DNA of 5,607 nucleotides from Spirochaetaceae bacterium (GCA_031257075.1 JAIRPM010000038.1:1-5607), one strand, 5' to 3'. Counted from the first letter of the stretch, positions 1 to 5,563 are shown. Program-made: numbers and translations. Notes: generated by a model not told the origin, from the letters alone.

Positions 1-62
1 ATACGTTTCGCGGATGCCGGAATCTTTCCAGTCTTGCCGAACAGGGCGCCCGTGATATTCAT
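1..62 (-). CDS. possible start of a gene running off the left edge (partial, hypothetical)
   Basis: On the minus strand an ATG at 62-60 opens a frame that stays open to the window edge, giving about 20 residues that begin MNITGALFGKTGKIP. Codons end mostly in G or C, like the other genes here, and the direction matches the HD-domain gene 78 bases upstream, so it could be the next gene of the same transcript. I do not recognise the family. No strong ribosome binding site precedes the ATG; AAAGATATT is the best nearby purine-rich stretch. The same stretch is also open in two plus-strand frames, so the assignment is tentative. Confidence 0.3.
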   Translation of the reverse strand, partial: MNITGALFGKTGKIPASAKR

Positions 63-140
63 GTTACTGAATATCTTTATTTGTTGGAGAAATAACATGG
101 CGCAGAAGTGCGAATTACGGGCTGCCGGTGTTTTTGCTTT

Positions 141-635
141 TTATTGAGCGCTTTCGCACGGGTCTATCAGGCTGCGGCGCTTTCCGCGGCAAAGCACCGT
201 TTCTTTGAGCGCGACAAATTTATCGGCCAGCGAAATGACCCATGCTTCGTGAGAACGGGGCAGCCGCCAAAAAGTCCATGGCCACATATGCGTATGTATG
301 CAGGAATATTCTTTATCATTTATGTTAAATACTTCCCGCGCCTTTTCCGCGGCGATAAAGGGATGTTTCCAGCCGTGCATAATGTAGCGCCAGCCCGGAA
401 TGTGCCATTCATACAAAAAGAAATCGTGTAAAAGCGCGGCGCGGACAATGCAGCGCATATCCAGCGAAGGGCGGTTTTCCGCGATGCTGAACGCGCAGCA
501 GGCAACGTCGACACTATGTTCATAAACCGATATTAGGCCATGTGAAAAAATTTGTTTGCTGCGCAAAAACAGTTCATGACTCAAAATGTCGTGCGCATAT
601 TCATTGAAAAGTTCACCATTTTTTATCGTAAACAT
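141..635 (-). CDS. HD-domain phosphohydrolase, uncharacterised family
   Basis: The product is a 164-residue soluble protein of the HD superfamily, metal-dependent enzymes that hydrolyse phosphate esters, often of nucleotides. The expected metal-ligand pattern is present: His40 in VYEHS, the His70-Asp71 pair in ALLHDFFLYEWH, histidines at 87, 91, 114 and 116, and the closing Asp138 in SLADKF. The whole protein is one HD domain with no sensor or partner domain. The layout (HG..VYEHS, then LLHDFFLY, then HG..HP, then LADK) resembles a conserved single-domain family in Firmicutes and spirochaetes whose substrate is, to my knowledge, unknown. The ATG at 635-633 has no Shine-Dalgarno sequence, but a promoter candidate lies a few bases upstream, so the message may be leaderless. 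It is divergent from the pseudouridine synthase gene. No terminator is evident after the TAA at 143-141. The fold is confident; the substrate cannot be named. Confidence 0.88.
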   Translation of the reverse strand: MFTIKNGELFNEYAHDILSHELFLRSKQIFSHGLISVYEHSVDVACCAFSIAENRPSLDMRCIVRAALLHDFFLYEWHIPGWRYIMHGWKHPFIAAEKAREVFNINDKEYSCIHTHMWPWTFWRLPRSHEAWVISLADKFVALKETVLCRGKRRSLIDPCESAQ

Positions 636-644
636 ATACGTTAA

Positions 645-674
645 AATATACGAATAAATCTATTTGTTTGACAA
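645..674 (-). promoter_or_regulatory. sigma-70-type promoter candidate for the HD-domain gene
   Basis: Read on the minus strand, TTGTCA (674-669) is followed by an 18-base spacer and TATATT (650-645), each five of six matches to consensus. Transcription would begin near 640-637, only a few bases before the ATG at 635. The -35 box lies in an 11-base perfect inverted repeat, GTTTG-A-CAAAC at 666-676, which also gives TTGACA on the plus strand. No matching -10 box follows on that strand. Confidence 0.5.
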
Positions 675-732
675 ACCCTCATGGTACGGGGGCGCTCTGG
701 AAAAAAACAAAGCAAGGCGGCACAATGACGGT

Positions 733-1461
733 ATGAAAAAAACGCCGCCATTTTCGATTTTGTATGAAGATGATAATGTGATTGCCGTAAACAAATCTTC
801 AGGACTTTCAGTAGGCGGCGACCGTTGGGACGCTTCGCAGGAACGGCTCGACAAACTGCTCGAAGCGTACACGGGAACTGTGCGGCATCTGTATGCGGTT
901 CACAGGCTGGACAAAGAAACATCCGGTGTTGTGGTATTCGCAAAAAACGCCCAAACGCATAAATCTTTGTGTGCCGCTTTTGAAAAGCGCGAAGTAGGCA
1001 AAACGTATCTGGTTATAGTTCACGGCAAACCGGCATGGCGCGAAACAACCTGCGAATTGCGCCTTGTTCCCGATGGCAACAAAAAACATCAAACAATTAT
1101 CGATATGGTTCGCGGGAAAAGAGCGGTAACGCGCTTTACGGCGCTCAGTTGCGCGGGCAATTATACGGCGTTACGCGCCGAGCCGGAAACGGGCCGCACC
1201 CACCAAATCCGTGTAAGCCTTGCGTGGATGCGCCACCCGGTTGTCTGCGATGAATTGTACGGCAGCGGGAAGCCCCTCATGCTGTCCGCCGTTAAACATG
1301 GTTGGCATGGCGATAAAATAACCGAGCGCCCCTTGCTGGCGCGGCTTGGCCTTCATGCGGCGGAACTGCATCTGCCCTCCCTGCCCGTATTCAAGGCGCC
1401 TTTTCCTAGAGACATAAAGGCCGTTCTGCACCAGTTTGAAAAGAATGGAGTAACATTATGA
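733..1461 (+). CDS. RluA-family RNA pseudouridine synthase
   Basis: The 242-residue product isomerises uridine to pseudouridine in structural RNA (rRNA or tRNA) in the cytoplasm. The catalytic signature HRLDKETSG is at residues 57-65, with the nucleophilic Asp at 60. The second family motif, GRTHQIRV, is at 154-161, and the closing LGLHAAELHL segment near 206-214 matches the conserved C-terminal strand. There is no N-terminal S4 domain, so it resembles short RluA-type enzymes more than RluD; which uridine it modifies cannot be told. I chose ATG 733 because the family match begins right after it (FSILYEDDNVIAVNK). The frame extends up to a TTG at 664, but that stretch overlaps the divergent promoter and has no ribosome binding site. 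AAGGCGG at 714-720 is the likely ribosome binding site, with a long 12-base spacing. A three-codon ATG-ACG-GTA-TGA at 725-736 overlaps the start. The stop overlaps the next gene by ATGA. Confidence 0.92.
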   Translation: MKKTPPFSILYEDDNVIAVNKSSGLSVGGDRWDASQERLDKLLEAYTGTVRHLYAVHRLDKETSGVVVFAKNAQTHKSLCAAFEKREVGKTYLVIVHGKPAWRETTCELRLVPDGNKKHQTIIDMVRGKRAVTRFTALSCAGNYTALRAEPETGRTHQIRVSLAWMRHPVVCDELYGSGKPLMLSAVKHGWHGDKITERPLLARLGLHAAELHLPSLPVFKAPFPRDIKAVLHQFEKNGVTL

Positions 1462-2069
1462 ATATGAATAAAAAAATCGCATGGCAGGAAGTGTCGCGCG
1501 CAAAAGTTTTCAAAACGCGCGTATTTGAGGTCGCGGAAACCCGCTGCCGCCCGCCGTCCGCCGGCGAAGGTAAATCCGGCGAAGGCAAAGCCGGCGAAGA
1601 AAGCGTTTTCAGCGTCATTGAAAGCCGTGATTGGGCTATTGTTATACCCGTGCTGGAACTGGCCGGTAACGAGCGCGCTTTTGTGATGGTGCGCCAATGG
1701 CGGCACGGCGCTCTCGAAGAAAGCCTTGAATTCCCGGGCGGAGTCGTGGAAACCGGCGAAGCGGGCGCTGAAGGCGCCCGGCGCGAACTGCGTGAAGAAA
1801 CAGGATACCGTGCCGGCAAGATAACAAAGTTGGCTACAATGAGCCCGAATCCGGCCATTATGAACAACCGCATCCATTTTTTCCTTGCCGAAGAATTATG
1901 CTTTGAGGGCGAGCAGCATTTAGACAAAGACGAATTCGTAACGGTGGAGATTCATAATGAAGCCGAAGTGCTTCGCGCTATGGGGGAACCGCCGTACATT
2001 CATGCGCTTATGGCCGCCGCGCTCGTGTTTTACCTGAGGAAAAACACCGGCACCCTGCCGTCCGGCTAA
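1458..2069 (+). CDS. Nudix hydrolase, ADP-ribose pyrophosphatase type
   Basis: The 203-residue product should hydrolyse a nucleoside diphosphate linked to another group, most likely ADP-ribose to AMP and ribose 5-phosphate. The Nudix box is complete at residues 95-117: Gly95, Glu101, then REL.EETGY at 109-117 with metal-binding glutamates 110, 113 and 114. A proline-rich segment SPNPA at 129-133, about 15 residues after the box, is the hallmark of ADP-ribose-type members, and the N-terminal half has the usual strand order of that subfamily. Substrate choice is inferred from these marks only. It overlaps the pseudouridine synthase gene by four bases (ATGA), and GGAG at 1447-1450 with a seven-base spacer supports ATG 1458; ATG 1464 is an in-frame alternative. 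Odd feature: residues 35-49 are a Gly-Glu-Lys-rich insert made by a 15-bp tandem repeat, placed before the catalytic box. It is convergent with flhA, with 19 bases between the two stops. Confidence 0.9.
   Translation: MNMNKKIAWQEVSRAKVFKTRVFEVAETRCRPPSAGEGKSGEGKAGEESVFSVIESRDWAIVIPVLELAGNERAFVMVRQWRHGALEESLEFPGGVVETGEAGAEGARRELREETGYRAGKITKLATMSPNPAIMNNRIHFFLAEELCFEGEQHLDKDEFVTVEIHNEAEVLRAMGEPPYIHALMAAALVFYLRKNTGTLPSG
1561..1605 (+). repeat. three 15-bp tandem repeats, in frame within the Nudix gene
   Basis: Units start at 1561, 1576 and 1591. The first two read CCGGCGAAGGTAAAT and CCGGCGAAGGCAAAG, and the third begins CCGGCGAAG before diverging. The unit is five codons, so the frame is kept and the protein gains AGEGK-SGEGK-AGEES, a hydrophilic loop. 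Confidence 0.85.
2040..2060 (-). terminator. weak intrinsic terminator candidate for flhA
   Basis: On the minus strand, about 30 bases past the flhA stop, CGGCA-GGG-TGCCG forms a five-pair, GC-rich stem, then GTG and five T residues follow. The stem is short and lies inside the 3' end of the convergent Nudix gene, so the call is tentative. Confidence 0.3.
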
Positions 2070-2088
2070 CCGCGTCCGGCAATTCACA

Positions 2089-4251
2089 TTACGCTTCCTC
2101 TATACGTATTTCGCCGACCGACACTACGTTGATATCCTGCGTAACTTCGCGCACGCTTATTGCTACAAGGTCGGGTATTTCGCGTTCAGTGCTTAGTTTG
2201 ACCAGATACCGCGCCTGTTCGGAACAGAGGATAACGGGCGGGGAGCCCCAGCCTTTGTCTTTTATGAGCGTAATTGAGCGGTTGAGCGCTTTGAGCCATG
2301 CGGCGCGGAGCGGGGCATCCATCGCGCTTACGATACCGGATGCCGTTTGAGCGCCGCTTTCGATGACGCGCTGTTCCAAACCGTGTTCCAGCGTAAGGAC
2401 ATGGAGCGTTTTGTCTTCATCCGCGTATTGCAGGCAGACAAGCCGTCCCAGCGCCTGCCGCGCTTTTTCGGTAAGGAATTGAGCGTCTTTGGTAACCGGC
2501 GCAAAATCCGAAACCGCTTCCAGTATGGATACCATATTCCGAATTGAAACCTGTTCGCGGAGCAGGCCTTGCAGCACTTTTTGGATTTCGCCCAGCGTGA
2601 GCACTTTTAGCGCTTCGTCTACTACGGCGGGGTAGTCTTTTTTCAGCGTATCCAGGATGGCCTGCGTTTCCTGCCGGCCCAAAATGTAGGCGGCGTTTTG
2701 TTTGACCAGTTCGGTAAGGTGCGTGGCAATAATGGATGGCGGGTCTATGACCGTATAACCGGCGCGTTCCGCTTCATCGCGGCGTTCTTCGTCCACCCAA
2801 ATTGCGGGCAGGTTAAAAGCGGGGTCGCGGGTGCGTTCACCGGGGATATTTTCTTTAACACCGCCGGGCGGAGTTATACAGAGGTAATGATTCATGCGGA
2901 TTTTGCCGCGTCCTACTTCATCGCCTTTTATCTTGAAGCAGTATTCGCTTGAATCGAGGCGGAGGTTGTCGATAATCCGCACTTTGGGAATAACGAGCCC
3001 CAAATCGAGGGCGCTTTCACGGCGGAGGCGCTGGATACGTTCCAGCAATTCCGCGCCCTTATCCTTGTCCACAAGCGGGATAAGGCCGTAACCGAGTTCC
3101 AAACTGAGCATATCGAGCGGCACAACGGGCGACATTTCTTCGGCATCGCTTTCTTTTTTTGCTTCGTCCGCGCCGGCGGCGGGGGCGGCATCGGCCTGCC
3201 GCCGGGCATCGCGGGTAAGCCGGAAGGCAAAGAGCGCGATAAGAACGGCGAGCGGCCAGAGAACATGTTTTGGGAAGCCGGGAAACCAGCCCATAACAAA
3301 GAGCAGGCCGGCGCAAATCCAATAAATCGGGGGCTGCCGGGTAAATTGGCTGCCGACATCTTCGGCAAATGTACCGCTGGAGACCGAGCGCGTTACCATC
3401 ATACCTACGGCGGTAGACACGAGGAGGGCCGGCAGTTGGCTCATAAGGCCGTCTCCGATAGAGAAGGCTATGTATGTTGATACCGCGGCGGTCAGCGGCT
3501 CGCCGTGGAGCGCCGCTCCGATGATGATACCGCCGACTATGTTTACGACGGTGATAAATATGCCGACCTTTACGTTACCGGAAATGAATTTGCTTGCGCC
3601 GTCCATAGCCCCGTAAAAATCGATTTCCATGCGGACGGCTGTCCGGCGCGCCGATGCTTCTTCTTCGTTTATCGCGCCGGAATTGAATTCGGTGTCGATA
3701 GCGAGGTACTTATTCTGCATTGAATCGAGGGCAAAGCGCGCCGCTACTTCGGCAATGCGCGTACTGCCTTTTGTAATGACGCCTACCTGCACGGCGATAA
3801 TTACGATAAATATCACAAGCCCTACTACAATGCCTTCCGAGCCGGATGTCCCGACAACAAAAGAAGAGAAGGCGCGAATCATCCTGCCGTTAAACGCCGC
3901 GCCCTGCGACAGTATCAGTTTTGTGGAGGAAACGTTGAGGGCAAGCCCGAAGAGCGTTATCACGAGGAGAATTGTCGGGAATATGCTGAAATCCACCGGG
4001 CGCTTTGTATAGAGAACAATGAGCAGTATCAAAAGGCTCAGTATCAAATTGAGCGCCATAAAAGCGTCCAGGAGGGGGGTAGGCATGGGGATGATAAACA
4101 TCATCACGACAATGATAACGCCGGCGGCAACGGTAACATCACGTCCGCCGCCAAAAAGCCCCGCTATGCGGGAAGCGCCTGTTCCTAGTCCGGTAGTAGT
4201 AAATCCTGAAAACGCGCCGGGCGTTCCCGCCGCGGCTGCCGCTGTTGCCAT
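2089..4251 (-). CDS. flhA: flagellar biosynthesis protein FlhA, export gate
   Basis: FlhA is the large inner-membrane subunit of the flagellar type III secretion gate; it couples proton flow to export and docks substrate-chaperone complexes through its cytoplasmic domain. The 720-residue product has a low-complexity Ala/Gly/Thr-rich N-terminus (1-37), about eight membrane segments between 39 and 346, a charged linker (348-378), and a soluble C-terminal domain to the end. Clear family marks are FPTILL (91-96), ALNVSST (104-110), the FHIPEP region RIAEVAARFALD (165-176), FYGAMDGASKF (212-222) and IGDGL (265-269). It is slightly long for the family because of its N-terminus. GGGAG (4263-4259) seven bases before the ATG supports the start. 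Several normally conserved charged positions differ from Salmonella: Gly102, Lys111 and Asn226 stand where Arg85, Arg94 and Asp208 would be, while Lys221 and Asp267 match Lys203 and Asp249. PGKQM of the signature is replaced by QNKYL. No flagellar neighbour is in the window. Confidence 0.96.
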   Translation of the reverse strand: MATAAAAAGTPGAFSGFTTTGLGTGASRIAGLFGGGRDVTVAAGVIIVVMMFIIPMPTPLLDAFMALNLILSLLILLIVLYTKRPVDFSIFPTILLVITLFGLALNVSSTKLILSQGAAFNGRMIRAFSSFVVGTSGSEGIVVGLVIFIVIIAVQVGVITKGSTRIAEVAARFALDSMQNKYLAIDTEFNSGAINEEEASARRTAVRMEIDFYGAMDGASKFISGNVKVGIFITVVNIVGGIIIGAALHGEPLTAAVSTYIAFSIGDGLMSQLPALLVSTAVGMMVTRSVSSGTFAEDVGSQFTRQPPIYWICAGLLFVMGWFPGFPKHVLWPLAVLIALFAFRLTRDARRQADAAPAAGADEAKKESDAEEMSPVVPLDMLSLELGYGLIPLVDKDKGAELLERIQRLRRESALDLGLVIPKVRIIDNLRLDSSEYCFKIKGDEVGRGKIRMNHYLCITPPGGVKENIPGERTRDPAFNLPAIWVDEERRDEAERAGYTVIDPPSIIATHLTELVKQNAAYILGRQETQAILDTLKKDYPAVVDEALKVLTLGEIQKVLQGLLREQVSIRNMVSILEAVSDFAPVTKDAQFLTEKARQALGRLVCLQYADEDKTLHVLTLEHGLEQRVIESGAQTASGIVSAMDAPLRAAWLKALNRSITLIKDKGWGSPPVILCSEQARYLVKLSTEREIPDLVAISVREVTQDINVVSVGEIRIEEA

Positions 4252-4274
4252 TACGATTCTCCCAAATCCCCCTC

Positions 4275-4303
4275 AGTCTACCGCCCGCGCCCGTTATGCG
4301 CAA
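4275..4303 (-). promoter_or_regulatory. promoter candidate for flhA
   Basis: On the minus strand, TTGCGC (4303-4298), a 17-base spacer and TAGACT (4280-4275) give a plausible sigma-70 promoter with a leader of about 17 bases before the flhA ATG. The -35 box is preceded by CTC, the same CTCTTGC found at the -35 of the divergent gene. Individual box matches are modest (three of six and four of six). Confidence 0.4.
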
Positions 4304-4316
4304 GAGGGTTGCCCGG

Positions 4317-4357
4317 GGGGAAACGCTGATTAACTTGACGCTAATCAGCGTTTCCCC
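4317..4357. repeat. inverted repeat 1, perfect 16-bp arms
   Basis: Arms GGGGAAACGCTGATTA (4317-4332) and TAATCAGCGTTTCCCC (4342-4357) are exact reverse complements around a nine-base spacer. No T-run follows on either strand, so it does not look like an ordinary terminator. It is the first of three adjacent inverted repeats between flhA and the metal-binding lipoprotein gene. Confidence 0.9.
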
Positions 4358-4391
4358 TTGTAGTTTCTCATTTCATTGCGAAACTACAGGG
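4356..4391. repeat. inverted repeat 2, 12-bp arms with one wobble
   Basis: Arms 4356-4367 (ending TGTAGTTTC) and 4380-4391 (starting GAAACTACA) pair over 12 positions with one T/G wobble, around a 12-base spacer. A variant with a two-base bulge extends the pairing using TTTCCC (4351-4356) with GGGAAA (4389-4394). That variant would compete with the outer stem of inverted repeat 1. Confidence 0.75.
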
Positions 4392-4393
4392 AA

Positions 4394-4440
4394 AGTAGTG
4401 GCACTGATTAAATCCTCGATAGGATTTAATCAGTATTACT
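4394..4440. repeat. inverted repeat 3, perfect 14-bp arms, extended to about 20 pairs
   Basis: ACTGATTAAATCCT (4403-4416) and AGGATTTAATCAGT (4421-4434) are exact reverse complements around CGAT. Beyond a three-base bulge (GGC, 4400-4402) the stem continues with AGTAGT (4394-4399) against ATTACT (4435-4440), with one wobble. It ends one base before the -35 candidate of the lipoprotein gene. The inner part is AT-rich and could be a DNA operator as easily as an RNA hairpin. Confidence 0.9.
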
Positions 4441-4441
4441 C

Positions 4442-4470
4442 TTGCCAAAAAGCGTTACCCGTGTTAGAGA
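4442..4470 (+). promoter_or_regulatory. promoter candidate for the metal-binding lipoprotein gene
   Basis: TTGCCA (4442-4447), a 17-base spacer and TAGAGA (4465-4470) would start transcription near 4477, giving a leader of about 24 bases. The -10 box matches consensus at only three positions. Support comes from its mirror-like likeness to the flhA promoter: both read CTCTTGC, 17 bases, TAGA. A start here would leave all three inverted repeats upstream of the transcript. Confidence 0.4.
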
Positions 4471-4500
4471 AGTAGGGCACCGTTTTACCGAGGAGGGATT

Positions 4501-5556
4501 ATGAAACGAATTGCGGCGGCGGCGGCGGCCATGGTTTTTAGCGCGCTTTTCTTCGCGTGCCGGGGGGAAAAGGGCGGCGGGCAGCCCGCAGGTGGCGGCG
4601 TGCCGCCTACAGGCACCCTTAGCATTATCGCGGCCAATTTCCCGGCCTATGATTTTGCCCGCGCCGTTACCGAGGGGGCAGGCGGCCGCGGGCCGGACGC
4701 AAGCGCCGGCAGGCCGGACGCAAGCGGCCGCGGGCCGGACGCAGGCGCCGGCATTAGCCTTACCATGCTCCTTCCGCCGGGGGCCGAGAGCCATTCCTTT
4801 GAGCCTGCGCCGCGGGACATTATCGCCATCCAGAACTGCGCCGTTTTCATCTACACCGGCGGCGAATCGGACAGGTGGGCCGGCCGTATTTTGGAAACGG
4901 CGGGCGGCGCGGGCATAAACATCGTCCGCATGCTGGATATCGTGGACGCGGTGGAGGAGGAACTCGTCGAGGGTATGGAAGACGAGGGCGAGCCGCCGCC
5001 GGGCGCGGAAGCGGCCCCCGCCTATGACGAACATGTCTGGACTTCACCGGCAAACGCGGCCCGCATTGTAGCCGCGTTAGCCGATACGTTATGTATTGCC
5101 GGCGAAGGCAATGGCACCGATTCCGCCCTGTTCCGGCGGAATGCCGATGCCTACATTGAGAGGCTGGGCGAACTGGACAAGGAATTCCGGGCGGTGGCGA
5201 GCGGCGCGGCGCGGAAGACGCTCGTTTTCGGCGACCGTTTTCCGTTTCGCTATTTTGCGGATGCCTATGGGTTTACCTATTTTGCCGCGTTCCCCGGCTG
5301 CTCTACGGAGAGCGAGCCTGCGGCGGCGACCGTTGCCTTTTTGATTAACAAGATTAGGGAGGAGAAAATCCCTGTGGTATTTCACATTGAACTTTCCAAC
5401 GAAAAGATGGCGGACGCGATAGCCGCGGAGACGGGCGCGAAGAAACTGCTGCTCCATTCCGGCCAAACCATTTCCAAAAAGGACTTTGACGCGGGGCTTA
5501 CCTTCGTTGAGATACAGAAAGCAAACATCCCCAGACTAAAAGAAGCGTTGTGGTAA
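4501..5556 (+). CDS. metal ABC transporter substrate-binding lipoprotein (ZnuA/TroA superfamily)
   Basis: The 351-residue product is the extracytoplasmic binding protein of a zinc- or manganese-type ABC importer. MKR, a hydrophobic stretch and the lipobox LFFAC (residues 16-20) mark a lipoprotein anchored at Cys20. The mature fold starts at LSIIAANFPAYDFARAV (from 40). Likely ligands are His98 in GAESHSFEP and His178 in YDEHVW. At the third position this protein has GDRFPFRYF with Asp245 instead of the usual His, a pattern I recall from a branch of the family common in Clostridia. Other family marks are FPGCSTESEP (264-273), FHIELSNE (294-301) and LLLHS (316-320). The acidic loop at 152-175 holds no histidine, unlike the His-rich loop of many ZnuA proteins. 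Residues 62-82 are a heptapeptide repeat insert. AGGAGG at 4491-4496 supports the start. Zinc versus manganese cannot be decided. Permease and ATPase genes, if linked, would lie beyond the right edge. Confidence 0.9.
   Translation: MKRIAAAAAAMVFSALFFACRGEKGGGQPAGGGVPPTGTLSIIAANFPAYDFARAVTEGAGGRGPDASAGRPDASGRGPDAGAGISLTMLLPPGAESHSFEPAPRDIIAIQNCAVFIYTGGESDRWAGRILETAGGAGINIVRMLDIVDAVEEELVEGMEDEGEPPPGAEAAPAYDEHVWTSPANAARIVAALADTLCIAGEGNGTDSALFRRNADAYIERLGELDKEFRAVASGAARKTLVFGDRFPFRYFADAYGFTYFAAFPGCSTESEPAAATVAFLINKIREEKIPVVFHIELSNEKMADAIAAETGAKKLLLHSGQTISKKDFDAGLTFVEIQKANIPRLKEALW
4684..4752 (+). repeat. 21-bp tandem repeats, in frame within the lipoprotein gene
   Basis: Three seven-codon units (4684-4704, 4705-4725, 4726-4746) are followed by a six-base partial unit. 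Each contains GCCGGACGCA or AGGCCGGACGCA and encodes GRGPDAS, AGRPDAS and GRGPDAG. Units one and three are nearly identical; the second differs mainly in its first codons. The frame is preserved, and GCGGCCGC and GCGCCGGC palindromes occur twice each. Confidence 0.88.
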
Positions 5557-5563
5557 AGCGCTT

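Noticed and set aside
3..92. Plus-strand frame open from the left edge to a TAA
   Set aside because: Only about 29 codons, no recognisable motif, and it conflicts with the minus-strand frame starting at 62; neither is certain.
97..147. 16-codon plus-strand frame with GGAGA upstream (MAQKCELRAAGVFAFY)
   Set aside because: Very short, its end overlaps the end of the HD-domain gene by a few bases, and it resembles nothing I know; the GGAGA match alone is not enough.
668..673. TTGACA as a plus-strand -35 box for the pseudouridine synthase operon
   Set aside because: The stretch 16-18 bases downstream is GC-rich (GGCGCT) with no -10 likeness; the match follows from the inverted repeat with the minus-strand box.
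664..732. N-terminal extension of the pseudouridine synthase from a TTG
   Set aside because: No ribosome binding site, overlaps the divergent promoter, and the family match begins only after ATG 733.
2928..3368. 146-codon minus-strand frame overlapping flhA
   Set aside because: Shadow of flhA in another frame; the flhA frame carries the conserved protein throughout.
4292..4457. CGTTA at 4292-4296 and 4453-4457 as target-site duplications of an inserted element
   Set aside because: Five bases only, and unequally spaced from the 7-bp inverted repeats, so chance explains it.
4511..4918. Long overlapping plus-strand frame (135 codons) inside the lipoprotein gene, with its own repeats
   Set aside because: A by-product of GC-rich codons and the 21-bp repeat; no family resemblance, and the main frame has clear motifs and a strong ribosome binding site.
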